Assembly (NCBI GenBank): GCA_023053575.1
Contig: JAKZAP010000004.1
Coordinates: forward strand, 2,765,483-2,829,482
DNA length: 64,000 nucleotides
DNA from: Branchinecta lynchi
Lineage: Eukaryota > Arthropoda > Branchiopoda > Anostraca > Branchinectidae
Direction of reading: 5' to 3'
The notes beneath the pieces were generated by a model. It searched no databases and had not been told where the DNA came from. It saw only the letters and a program-made list of their open reading frames with translations. The position numbers and the translations under genes were made by a program. Shown in pieces: positions 32,450 to 44,054 of this stretch (position 1 is the stretch's first letter; the number at the start of each line of letters is the position of its first letter).

Positions 32450-32870
32450 TTATTTGTCCTCCAAATGATCATCAATAAGGATGATTTATTTGCACATTAA
32501 AGCCATCCGGCTATCATGCAACAAAACGAAACAAAAAGTAAACAATCTTACATGCGCATATACACACTAACACACTCTTAATATTTTTAATTTACACTGA
32601 ATGCTTTCTTAGCACTAAAAACACAATTTCCCCATCAGAAGAAATCTTTCCGGTGTTTAAAAGCTAACCTGAGGAACTTCCCAATAATTCTTATTTCTTT
32701 AAAATCTTTACCTCCCATAATTTTAATAATCCATTTCTTATCAGTTCCCCCCACCCCGAAAATCTCCTCCCTTAGCCCCCGTAACTCTCTACAATCACAC
32801 AAAAGGTGGAATATATCCTCGTTCATTTCTCCACACATAGGACAGAAGTAGTGAGGACCCGATCTTTCCT
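32450..32870 (-). mobile_element. LINE ORF2 end with a C-x2-C...H-x4-C zinc knuckle
   Basis: A minus-strand frame ending at 32635 reads GPHYFCPMCGEMNEDIFHLL then CDCRELRGLR. The CPMCG..EDI.HLL.DC pattern is typical of the cysteine-rich tail of CR1/L2-type ORF2 proteins. It ends with KHRKDFF and a stop, then an AT-rich 3' region. The frame is open across the motif but has no recognisable upstream RT in the window, so the copy is 5'-truncated. Confidence 0.7.
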
Positions 32871-33933
32871 CTTTTTTTTTTATTTAACTAAAGATCTTCT
32901 TTAAGCTGACTTTAATCTATAGTTCCTGACGCATGTCACACCTGCGACAAAACCGCGAGTACATTCGCTTCCTCCTTAAGCTGTTAAAGTTTTAACCGAA
33001 AATGGCTGAGATAGATGAATCTAGTTACCCATCACTTATTCACCTAAAGGGGCTGGAAAACCCGATGAAAATTCATTATTTCGTCGCTCAGCTATTCACG
33101 AATAATGAATTTTCTATAGTAGAATTTCCCTGTCGGATTTGTGTTACCTCTACCCGCTTGTACCTGTGTTATATAGAGAGATTGCAGCCTACCCAACGAA
33201 AACGGATATGAGTAGAGAAAGAGTAATTTAAAATTGTGAAGTATAGGGCTTTCGGCTTTGAGACCAATTTATCCATGTTTTATTACTATTACAAGCCTGT
33301 AGATAGCTGGAAACGATTCCTAGTTTTTTCGTGATTGTATAATCACATCTTTATAAAAAAGCTCCTACTTCCATGGAAACTCTTTTACAAAAATAGAATT
33401 ACACGATTAAGTAATAGCCCAATAAACATTTCCAGTAAGTCTCGGGCTCAGAATGATGATCAAACGCCGATAATTTAATTTCCAAGTTGAAAGTCCTATA
33501 CCTCTCAATCTTAATTTTTCTTGTTATGGTCCCGTGATGATGTTGTAGCAATATCCGTTTTCATCGGGTAGGGTGCAATCTCTGTATGCTTGACGAAAAG
33601 GAGTTACGAAAAATAAGTGTTCACGCAGGGAGCCACCTTCCGCAAGGTAATCACTGGCCACTGAGAAGTCTCGTTTGTATTGAGATTCAAATTTTCCGCG
33701 TCATAGTAGAATTTTGCGTTGTGACGACAGCCGTAGATATTTTGTAGATCAAACTAGAACAAATTGAAAAATAAAAAATCCCTTAACACAATCCAACTAA
33801 TGCAATGTATTCGGTTAAATGATACAAAATAAGTTGGCTCTCCATTTAAACTTTCACATTTTCAACAATCACTTTGCTTTTTGCTTGTCACTCATTTCTA
33901 TCGATTGATGTCAGGATTCACAAATCCCACTAT
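32871..33933. other. No gene recognised
   Basis: The plus frame 33002-33211 (69 codons) has no domain I know. A run of T lies at 32870-32881. No repeat is shared with other parts of the window. Confidence 0.35.
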
Positions 33934-34200
33934 GAGCAGAGGCGTTACTAGCCAAAAATGTTTGGGGGGGGAGGCATTTACCGACTAGCTGGTAATTTTT
34001 ACCGACTTTCTCTGCAGGAAAAATGACTGTTTTCAACAACAAAAATGAAATTTTTGAAAAAAAATCGACTGATCTTCAGAAAAATCAACTATTTTGACGA
34101 AAAATCGGCCAATTTTCAGAAAAACCGACTGTTGTCATGAAAAAAAACAACTGGTTGATTCATTTTTTTTTTACCAACTGGCCGACAGCACTGGGGGGGG
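33934..34200 (+). repeat. ACTAGCCAAAATGT repeat, second tandem copy
   Basis: AGCAGAGGCGTTACTAGCCA, a G-run, GGTAATTTTTACCGACTTTC, then GAAAAAAAATCGACTGATCT units. It parallels 4586-4850 part for part and ends in a G-run near 34195. Confidence 0.65.
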
Positions 34201-35344
34201 GGGGGCGTCCCACCTCCCCTCCCCCAGTCGTGACGACCCTGACCATGGGTAGTAAAAATCATCGTTTGTGTTCCACACATTGCTAAAGTGCTTGCAAAAT
34301 TTTGGAAGTGTTCCTTCTTTGAAGGATGGACAGGGATGGTTGATGTCTAGATGGTGACCCCCAGTAAAAAATGGATCTGGGTGAAGCAAAAGCTGAAGAT
34401 TAAATTAGGATTAAGAAGGCCATGTTTCTGTGCGAAGTTCCTTCACATTCATTGAGTAGAAATAAGAATACGAAACTCCCTGAGACGAGAGTTTTGCACT
34501 ACCCTTCAATTAAAAACTGAAATTTTCTCAGAGTGAGTTCCACACAGAGTATTAGTTGCAATTTTGATTGCCGTTCCTGGTCTCAGTTCTGCCAAAAGAT
34601 AAGAAAAAAACACCTGTTTGATGTCTTTTTCCTTTTTTTCAAGTGAAAAAAAAGCTAATTTACATTATTTTTATAATCAACATTAATAGAAATTACCAGT
34701 ATATTTCCTATAACATAATCAGAAAGGCTATTTCGTTTTAAACGGTCTCCTGAATTTAAAACAACGACATTCATAATTAGGCGTATCTTGTTATTTTTTT
34801 TCTTTTTTTTTTCCAACCCAAAAAGCTGCCTTTTCTTGGGTCCAGTGTGACCACTTCGGCGCAAAATTCTGCGCCGTTTCGAGCCCAGTGTGACCAAGCT
34901 CTGAAACGGCGAACTGTGACGCAGTCTCCGGTCCGAGTTCGACTGTCATGAATAAATTAACCCAACAAAACTGAAAGTCCTGCAAAGTGTGTTTGGAAAC
35001 GGACGATTACAACTTGTCTATTTCAACGACAAGAATTGCCTTTTCACTGTCAAATGTAACTACTCTTTATTGACTTATTTAGGCGGTCTTATGAATGATT
35101 CGCCGGGATGCTCATTTTCCGTTTTTATTCACCTGCGTCTTGAAACGGCGAAGGCGTCAGGCGCACTGAGCAACAGAAATTAAGCTTGAGCGGCGAACTC
35201 ACATGGGAACTTACACAGGCAATAAAAAACTCAACTATTAAGAGTAGCCAGGAGAGCCAAGGAGAGCCAGCTCTTTAGTGTGGTAGTTAGACGCTCGCCG
35301 GAAGCCCGGAACAAAAATAACGCAGACATCTTACAGGAGTTCCT
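34201..35344. other. No gene recognised
   Basis: A stretch with CAGTGTGACC / GGTCACACTGG-type repeated words near 34840-34900 and AAACGGCGA(A) near 34903 and 35146 hints at a small TIR element, but I cannot set ends. Frames are overlapping and unassigned. Confidence 0.35.
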
Positions 35345-35690
35345 GCTGGTGCTGGGCGATATTCAATATCGATATACCGGATCGAATATCGACATCGAAT
35401 ATCGAGACGTAAACATCGATATTGAAAACGATATTTGTTCATTTATAATTATTGTAAATGATCCATCATCAGTTACATATCCGAAACTGGATCAATATGT
35501 TCTTCATAATTATTTTTTATTTGTTCGAAGATTGTCGATGCAATATGCTTTTTTACGACGATTTTGCCCTTAAATTTTGATGAAACAAGACGTATAATAT
35601 AGCGAAACATAGTCCCAAAATATCGATATCTATATATCGGTTATGGGACATCAAGACCGAAAATATCGATATACCGATATATCGAAAATT
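35345..35690. mobile_element. GATATCGA-rich element, diverged relative of the 19979 MITE
   Basis: Begins TGCTGGGCGATATTCAATAT then CGATATACCGG, with many GATATCGA-type repeats at both ends (AATATCGATATACCGATATA near 35660). The left terminal word matches TGTTGGGCGATAT of 19979. The right end is degraded, so the element's edge and duplication cannot be read. Confidence 0.55.
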
Positions 35691-35752
35691 CCAAATATAT
35701 TTCAAAACTGGTTCCTGCTGAACTGATAGTTATTACTAATTATGGTGTTCCG

Positions 35753-35941
35753 TAAGGCCGTATCCAGGGTGGGGGGGTTAGGGGGTTGCCCCCCCCCCCC
35801 CGAAACCTACAGAAATAATCAATTTATAGGCTTTTCCCTCTGATTTCTGTCTTTTTTGTACTTTTTTGGTCGACCCACAGGCAAACCCCCGCCCCACCGA
35901 AAGGCACCCCACCCCGAAAAAGATTCCTGGATACGGGCCTG
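35753..35941. mobile_element. CAAGGCCGTATCC hAT-like MITE, copy 3
   Basis: Left end TAAGGCCGTATCCAGG and right end CCTGGATACGGGCCTG. The flanks GTGTTCCG and GTGCTCGA agree at 5 of 8 bases, so the duplication has decayed. The interior is as in the other copies. Confidence 0.8.
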
Positions 35942-38901
35942 GTGCTCGACTATCCCAAGGGAATTGCGCGCGGGACGCAAATAATAACAGCACGGACGTC
36001 CGTCACCATTCTTACGGGAGTTCCTGCCTAACCGATAGTTCTTAGTACTTACAATGCTCCCGATCATTGTAAGTAAGAAATTGTAACGAATGTAACAGTA
36101 ATGGAACGAAAATAATAACGGGAGGTGGGGGGAGTAAGGGAGGAGCCTATTTTGTTATCACGGCGGTCTCTGGAAAGAAAAGTTGGAACGAAGTAACAGT
36201 AGTACGAAAATAATAACGGGAGGAGGGAGGCCTCTGAAGGAAAATAATAACAAGAATCGCAACGGTTGTAAGTAACAATAACTGTCTGGAACGCAACCTA
36301 AGCTATTTTTAGTTCAGTAACTTGCGGATCGATTCTACTATCTCACTGTCTCTGTGATGGACGCTGGTAATGACGCGAAGCAGAACAACCAGAAACTGAC
36401 CCGCTTGGAGCGTTCAACTGTTACAAAGCAAATTGCGAGATGCTGACATAAAATCTTCGCCTTCCTTCTTTGAACTTTAATTGGCTTTGGGTCTGGCTTT
36501 GAGCCAATCCCTTTCCACCTTTCTTTTCTTCTCTCTTCTTACTATTGTTGGACGTCGTAAGATAGCACGATTTTCTATCTGTTTGTATATCGTCACTTCT
36601 TTCTGTATCGGGAGTTGCGGGGGGGGGGGGGCAATTTGTTACAAGTTAAATGGAAGGCTTAAAGGACCCCTCGCACTATTTACTCTTCAACTTAGAGTAT
36701 GTTAAAATAGTTGAATACTTTAAGACTAGGCTGTGTTCTCGACAAATTTTGTTTTGACTGTTTTAAGCCTTTTCCGAGACTCGTTGACTTATAGCGAAAA
36801 CAGGGAAACAATTTACATAACCGTTTTTTCTGATGGAAAAACTTCTCGCAGACAACCGTCGACAGCATGATACACATCGAAGGTAGCAAAACATGGCAAG
36901 TGAGAAAACCAGCGTGGTTTTTTATGGAGGGGTTAAAATGTACCGTACGAAATTGGGGTCTCCGAATGGAGTGATTATGGAAATACGTTGCGTTAGTATT
37001 ATAGGTAAGACAGGTCCTTTAAGTTTCAATGTTTCACTTCGGTAGTTCAAAACCAACGCGCAAACAGATCTGCTTATACTGAAATATACTGAATAATCTC
37101 GATATACTGAAATAAAATCGGTCACTGGGTTTCACTTCAACAGTTCAGCAGACCAGATAACATTCTGGTTACCGAACTGGACACATGACATGGATACGGA
37201 AATTATGGAAAATAGGGGAGACCCCTTAAACGGTCAGACAATCGGATTAGATTCACGGTTTCGTGGGCGATTCGACTAGAGGCCTGAATGTCACGCGTTG
37301 GAACCTCTGTAATTAGAGTAATGAACAAGGGGGGATCAGGCTCAAGTAGACACGAGGGGCAATCCTGTGGTCAGCTCAAGTTCACGGGGTGATTTTCGAG
37401 CGAGAGATAATAAATAAGTCTGGCCAGTAAGCAATGCTACCTGACCCGGCCAGTTTTCCAAACCCCCGATATCCGCGTGGGAAAATTCTAAAGCTTTGTT
37501 TGAGCCTGTATGACTTTGTGGTAAAATTCGATCCTTCGCAGATAGTTCAGTTTTCTTAGTAAATATGTTTTAGAGCAAGTCTTACATGCAAGTCTTAGAC
37601 ATGTTTTACGAAAATAATTTAAAAGTAGCCGAGCATAGCGAGGTACTAGCTGTCACGTTTCCTAACGCTGATTTAAAGCGGGACGTGACGTGTTTATTTT
37701 ATCTTGGCATGATTTATGACGCATGTGGGAAGTATCAATTTATGGTCCCAAGAAGACGGCATACCTCTTGGCAATCATTAAGCCTATATTACTGCTTTGA
37801 TCCAGGAGTCAGATGGATTATATGTTCCAGTGTTTAGTTTGTTTTCTTATTTTTGTGTACTTTCTTTTTCCGTTTTACTTTGTTGCCGTCGTTGACTATA
37901 AAGTTGATTGACCTCCTTAAGTACATACCGGATGATTAGCTCAGATAGTTCGTTTATTATAATTAGTTTTATGATTAGTTTAGAGCTTCAAATGAAATAC
38001 AGACTTTTCTAAACAGTCATTTATGGAGCACGAAAAAATAACATGTAACATCACAAGTAATATAAGAAAACAATTTCCGCGATCGCATCCAAATTTATTA
38101 CATTTTAGCCTGTAGCCCTTTGTTACTTAATTTCAGTGCATGGGCGAAAATGGGAAGACACAGCGCACAGAAGTTGCTTGGACCGCTGTATTTTGTTACC
38201 TCTTTCTTTTTCTTTTTTGTCATTCTTTTTTTCCCAATCCTTTTTTTTTGGGATTCGTTCAAGAAATGCTGGTATTTATCAAACCTGCCTAGTCTGAGTG
38301 GGTGGCACTGTTTCCAGTCACATCTCATTCTGTCACATCCCTTTAGTCCCAGTACCTGTCTTCACCTGACAATACTGTTTTCTCCATTTAACCTTTCATC
38401 ATTTTGACTTTTGGAATTTTTGTCAGCATTTCGTAGGATAATGTTGTAACGGTGGGACTCTTTGACGGTGGGTGTCAATGGGATGAATAGATCCATACGA
38501 CATTTGGTTTTAATATACTGCTGCAAGTGCCGGAGCATTTTCAAAACCCTGCCAAGAGATTCCGGAAAAAAAATTGACGTATTGGCGGATCTAGAGATTT
38601 CGGCGAAGCAAACAACACATATGGTATTTCGAAACAAAAACTGCTCTGTTGGTAGTAAGGAATAAATAGTCCGACGTTTGTCTGATCGAAATTCAGTTAA
38701 CTACCATATATCTTTCATTACAAAGACAAATAGTACTGCGCTCTTGAATACATAACATCTGTAATTACTGACTGGTCAACCATAAAATATAAAAAAAAGC
38801 ATAAGTTAATTAGCCTACACTATTAAATTAAAAATATAAAACAAAGAATTTTATTCTAAAAAAACTTGCGCGCTTACCACCGTCGACTCTTTTTTAATCC
38901 A
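35942..38901. other. No gene recognised; two G-rich imperfect duplicates
   Basis: At 36080-36250 the phrase GAACGAAAATAATAACGGG recurs imperfectly twice. Elsewhere the DNA is apparently single-copy. The plus frame at 37586-37837 (83 codons) and minus frame at 38362-38637 (91 codons) have no domain that I can name. A CTTTTT-rich stretch lies near 38200-38250. Confidence 0.35.
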
Positions 38902-40366
38902 TTTTTGGGATCCCAAAACGTAAGTGGAGGGATACCTATGACATCGCAAAAGTTGTCCGTCTGTCCGTCCGTCTGTCTGTCCGTCCGTCCGTCCGTCCGT
39001 CCGTCCGTCCGTCCGTCTGTCCGTCCGTCTGTAAGCACGATAACTCTCGAAGGGAATGAGATATTTTGATGAAACTTGGTGTGAGGGTTCCTTGGGTCGT
39101 CGGACCAGTCAAGTTCGTAGATGGGCTTTGTAGCTCTACATTTAGGGGTGGGGGAGGGGATTCAAATTAAGGGACAAAAAAAATATTTTGAAACAGCTAA
39201 TGTGATAGTTGATTATGGAGTAAAAAGACATGCTGAACACGATGGTGAAAACCATTTTGTCATCGGACAAGTAGTTCGCCCGGAATCCGGCCAAAACCGG
39301 AAAGTTTGTTGAAAGTAAAAGTTGTATTTGAAGTTGATTAGATGTTCGATTTAGGGGTAGGAAGACATGCTGAAGACGATGGTGAAAATTATTTTCTCGA
39401 CGGACCAGTATTTCGCCCGGAATCCGGCCCAAACCGAAAAGTTTGTTGAAAGTAAAAGTTTTATTTAAAATTGATTAGATGTTCGATTTAGGGGTAGGAA
39501 GACATGCTGAAGACGATGGTGAAAACTATTTTCTCGACGGACAAGTATTTCGCCCGGAATCTGGCCCAAACCGGAAAGCTTGTTGAAAGTAAAAGTTGTA
39601 TTTGAAGTTGATTAAATGTTCGATTTAGAGGTAGGGAGACATGCTGAAGACGATGGTGAAAACTATTTTCTCGACGGACAAGTATTTCGACCGGAATCCG
39701 GCCCAAACCGAAAAGTTTGTCAAAATTAAAAGTTTTATTTGGAGTTGATTAGATATTCGATTTAGGGCAAGAAGACATGCTGAACACTTATGTGAAAACA
39801 AGTGTCTACCCGGACATGTAGTTCGTCCGGAATCCGGCCAAAACCGGACAACTGTTGGAAGTCAAAGTTTTATTTCTAGTTGATTAGATAAGCGATTTAG
39901 GGGTAAGAAGAGATGCTGAGTCCCTGTGTGACAATCGTATTTTACCCGGACATATAGTTCGACCGGAATCCGGCTGGAATCGGAAAATTTGTTATAAGCT
40001 AAATTTCTATTTGAAGTTGATTAGATGTTCATTACTGGGGAAAGAAGATACCCTGATTTCGTCTTTGAGCTTTCTTTTTTTCGCCGGACAAGTAGTTCTG
40101 GAGTTCGGCCGGAACCGGGAAATTGGCAGAAGTGGCAGGAAGTTTTCGTCAAAACAGATATGACTTATTGGGGTAAACACACATGCTGAATCCAAATCTG
40201 AACTTGGTTTTCTCAGGTGATTTTAGGTGGCCTTAATCTGTTTCTGAATTTTAATTGTAAAAATGTTCAAGGAGTCTGGCGAAGACTGGATCTGGCTAAG
40301 ACAAGACCCAGTTGTCTGGATCAGATATTGAATTTTTGGGATCCCATCGAAACCTTTGGTCTTGTT
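38902..40366 (+). mobile_element. CCGG-array element, fullest + copy
   Basis: Begins TTTTTGGGATCCCAAAACGT, then a (TCCG/TCTG)n tract at about 38955-39032, GATGAAACTTGGTGTGAGGG, then units starting TGCTGAA at 39231, 39368, 39505, 39642, 39778 and 39914 (period 136-137). Each unit carries a CCGGAATC(C/T)GGCC(C/A)AAACCG core and a GTTGATTAGATGTTCG stretch. It ends GGGATCCCATCGAAACCTTT then GGTCTTGTT. No transposase or RT frame is present. Confidence 0.85.
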
Positions 40367-40459
40367 TCCTCCGGTGGTAGGCTACTCGTATCTTCAAACA
40401 AAATGGAAAACAGATGCGGCGTGAAGTTTATTTTCTCATTCAAGTGGATGATCTCAACG

Positions 40460-40610
40460 TTTATTCAAACAATGTTTACAACGGCTATGTCAGCTATGAT
40501 TCTTCATCAGCGATATTTCGGCCCTTCTTGGCAAGGGTCCTCGTCAGGCTGTCAATCCTCTGGTTTAACTTCGGGGAAGGAAACAAACCTATAATAAATA
40601 ACTGAAGCTT
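40460..40610 (-). repeat. GGGCCGAAATATCGCT family, minus copy
   Basis: TTATTCAAACAATGTTTACA ... AGCGATATTTCGGCCCTTCT then CCTCGTCAGGCTGTCAATCC. On the minus strand it reads ...RIDSLTRTLAKKGRNIADEE, one residue and a stop, with AATAA after it, as in the other copies. Confidence 0.7.
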
Positions 40611-40796
40611 CTACCGACTATAAATATCTTATTAAAGTAAATTATCTTCAAATACCACTATAATGAAAAAACTAGTCCTGAGATTTGATTTTTGACACCG
40701 ACGCTGTTTTTGCTGCACGATTGGTGCGATGACAAGAAAGGTTTTTTTTTGCATTTTGGTCTTACTATTTATTAATGACCTCGTTCTACGTTTCTA

Positions 40797-40875
40797 AAAT
40801 CATAGCTGACTTATCCGTTGTAAACATTGTTTGAATAAATGTTTCAAAGTCTGCTTGGGCTCAAAGAATATTGAT
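40797..40875 (+). repeat. GGGCCGAAATATCGCT family, 3' tail fragment
   Basis: ATCATAGCTGACTTATCCGT then ACATTGTTTGAATAAATGTT and CTCAAAGAATATTGATCT match the 3' part of the copies at 19185 and 49030. The coding part is absent, and the piece faces the minus copy 190 bp away. Confidence 0.6.
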
Positions 40876-42418
40876 CTAAACGTTTAAAAGGCGTTTAAAC
40901 GGTTTTTTTTCTTCAAGTTCAAGTTGTGTGTTTCTCTTCACACTGTACCTGATTAGCTGTACTAATTTTTGTTCTATCTCATTTTGTGTAAGGAGACACT
41001 TTGACAGTGTCCAGTCGACGCAAATGGAGCATCATATAGCACATGTTTAGGGCTTGTTTTTCATTACAATTTTTAGCAGTAATAAATATCAAATACTTAA
41101 CAGAAAATTATGGAATGAATGGGATTTTTTCAGGTGACCAATTAATTTATTTATTTATTTATAGAAAAGAGGTGAAGTTGAAGCTTCTCTCCCTACAAAA
41201 CACATGAACTATTGTCTAACAACACTGCAGAACAAGGGTATACTAAAAAGGATTTACGTAGGTGGGCCCAAAGTCGTTTTTCCGTGACAGAATTGTGGGC
41301 CACAAACTTCTGAGTGTTTTTCGCGGAAACACGATTGTTTGCCACACAGTCAGCCACAAGTTGAACTCGCGGAAACGCCGTTTTGTCCATTTTTGGGGCA
41401 GTAATTTCGAATGTCTGAATATATAAATCAAAATCGTGTAAAACACTCAATAAATAGAACTCCAGGCTTTAGTCCTTACCATCCTGTACAAAAAGGATCT
41501 TCTGTTTTATGTCTACATACTTGAGAAAGGTTTTAATTTTATTGTTTTGACGTTATTTTGCTGCTAAGTTTGAATTTAACGCGAAACTCGAGCCACAAAA
41601 TCGACAATCCCCTCGGCAGTTGTTTGTCAAACTTGAGCCACAAAACAAGCCACGAGAATCTTGTTGGTCGCGGAAACACATCTGTGGGTCGCACAAAAGG
41701 CCGCAGAAACGCTCTTTTCGAGACACAATCAACCCACAACCTGTTTGTGGGAGCACGGGAAAATGCCTTAAGTAGTAAATAGTTAAAACAGGAAATAATA
41801 GGTAAAGTACATCCAGGCCATGTTCGTGTCGAGTCTCGGTTGAAACTAGTGATTTAACGTGGATGATCTAAATATTAAAAGTACGAAAACGGTTCCAAAT
41901 CAACTCCTTTAATATTGACGCTACTTTCAGTTAAAGGAAACGCAGTACCTGATTACTCTGTTCCAGTTTTGATTTTGCATGCCGGGAACAAAGAGTCTCA
42001 CACCGTCTGTTCTGCAAGGGAATACCTTATATAATATTGTATTTATATTATATAACACTTGCACGTTCAGACACAACTAAATGCGCTACTCTGTTCTTCA
42101 AATTTGCTATTTCAGGATCTGCAATTTTTGAGTTCGTGATTCTAGTTTTTAGAATGTTCTAAAACGCATGACTGGGAGAAAAGCTTCAAAAACGTCCCAC
42201 GAAAGCTACAGACATTGCATTTATGAAATAGGGAAATTAAAGATAAATTTATTTATCGTAAGTAATATTTTCTTTTGAAGAAAAGTTGAAAGAATAGAAA
42301 TAGAAATTAGGTGACAATTAGGTGGTACAAAGTATTAACAATCCTGCAGAATTTATCGTGAATTAACAAGAGCTGGAAGCACATGATACACTTGCAAGTT
42401 GCAAGGACAGGTAGTACC
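40876..42418. other. No gene; degenerate CACAAAC/GCGGAAAC repeats
   Basis: At 41280-41760 the words CGCGGAAAC, GCCACAAA and CCACAA recur on one strand, with overlapping short frames on both strands at 41193-41782. This may be a decayed TIR element. (ATTT)n lies at about 41146-41160. Confidence 0.35.
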
Positions 42419-42780
42419 TAAAGCATTGTCCAAATAAGTGTTATAAGGTGTTACGGCGTATAAGACTTATTACAGATTCCTCTTTTCCTCGGAGTGCGCT
42501 GTAATAAGGTGGATAAGGAGAATAGACTAGCGTTCTATTCTCGCTAATTCAGGGCCAATCAGATCGCTTGGTTGGTGACGCCAGTGGGCTTAGGAAAGGA
42601 GCAGCGTCGTCAGGGTTGCCACAGGAAGCACTAAAGTTCTACTTTGTTGGAAGCTGAAGAAACAACTTTTCTTCAAAAGGACACGTTTTGTTCTCTTACG
42701 ACTGCTTACTGCTAGTTCGAGGACTAATGCTTGTCCAGCCATAGATTTAATATCTTTTTACAATATATATTTTCGTTATA
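42419..42780 (+). repeat. Left-half duplicate of the GCATTGTCC-TIR element
   Basis: TAAAGCATTGTCCAAATAAG, then TATAAGACTTATTACAGATT and AGAATAGACTAGCGTTCTAT, repeats 42899-43257 about 480 bp upstream in the same orientation. It lacks a matching right end, so it is a truncated copy or tandem remnant. Confidence 0.7.
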
Positions 42781-42898
42781 AGTTTTAAGTTAGGCGATTC
42801 ATCTCTCAAATGCTTCTAAACAAAAAGATTTTGATGTTCTAATGGACCGTTCACGCTTATGTTGTAAGACGAATAAAAGTTATTCACCTTGTAAGCCT

Positions 42899-43459
42899 TA
42901 AGCATTGTCCTAATAGGTGTAATAAGGTGTATTACCGCGTATAAGACTTATTACAGATTCCTCTTTTCCTCGGAGCGCGCTGAAATAAGGTGAATAAGGA
43001 GAATAGACTAGCGTTCTATTCTGGCTTATGCAGGGCCAATCAGATCGCTTGGTTGGTTCAGCCAGCGGGCCGAGGAGAGGCGCAGCGTCGTCAGGGTTGC
43101 CAAAGAAAGCACAACAGTTCTACTTTGTTGGAAGCTAAAGAAAGAACTTTTCTTAACAAAAACACGTTTTTGTTCTATTACGACGGCTTTTCGTCAGTTC
43201 GAGGATCAATGCTGTCCATCCGTTATTTTAATAGCTTTTTTACAGTATAGTTTGCGTTACATTGTACTCGTGTACTTCAAGGAGTACCAAGAACCTTTTC
43301 GGATATTTTTAGAGCTCGAAAAATTGTATTACCTTGGCAACACCGGAAGCCGCATTGATAAGAACCTCTTGGGTTGTATTTGAACAGGCGTGTGTATTAA
43401 GACGTAAACATCGCGTATAGCGCTATTCACCTTATTACACCTAATAGGACAATGCTTTA
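42899..43459. mobile_element. GCATTGTCC-TIR element
   Basis: Left end TAAGCATTGTCCTAATAGGT then GTAATAAGGTG, and reversed right end TAAAGCATTGTCCTATTAGG then TGTAATAAGGTG, match over about 32 bp and continue loosely to GCGTATA(A/C)G. The interior includes CTCTTTTCCTCGGAGCGCGC. No transposase frame. The frame 42990-43250 overlaps but is not conserved in the duplicate. Confidence 0.7.
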
Positions 43460-44054
43460 TTCTCTGCAGCCGCTCAACTTGAAATTCAAGTTGTACGCCG
43501 AGCGCCGACGTCTGGACCACGTATGCGTAGATCTTCGAAACGGAGCCTTAAACCTGACAATCCGTACCAAAAGAACATAACCTTTGATGACTTTCATTTG
43601 GAATTTTAGATCAGCCTCGACCGGTTTTACGAAAATCCAGTATAATACTCGGTATAATAGCTGCTGATGTGTCTATTCGACTAGTGTATATTCCTCGACT
43701 TAATTTTGAGCCTACTAGGAATGTTCTTCTTATTTCAAATAAGGTAAAAGCTTGTGATTGTCAAAACACAATTAGTTGTATAAATTAGTATGACTGACTT
43801 TCAATCAAAGAACTCATTCAGTCTGCATTCAGTTACTTTTATATTACAAATTTCTCTCCTTAAATGTTTCTCTCTTTCTTCTTCAGTAGTCACGTAATGG
43901 AAACGCATTGCCATGATTGGTCATGTAAAAGTTTTAACACACAAAATAGAACCCGTTCCTATTAATTTTTACCACAGCAAGTCTTGGCGGGATGAAAATT
44001 TACCATACCACACATATTTGCGGATAGCAGGCACTTGCTGTGGGCTGCACTAAA
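43460..44054. other. No gene recognised
   Basis: AT-rich DNA between the TIR element and the minus-strand CCGG element. The short minus-strand frame at 43329-43520 runs into it from the element and has no recognisable domain. Confidence 0.35.
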
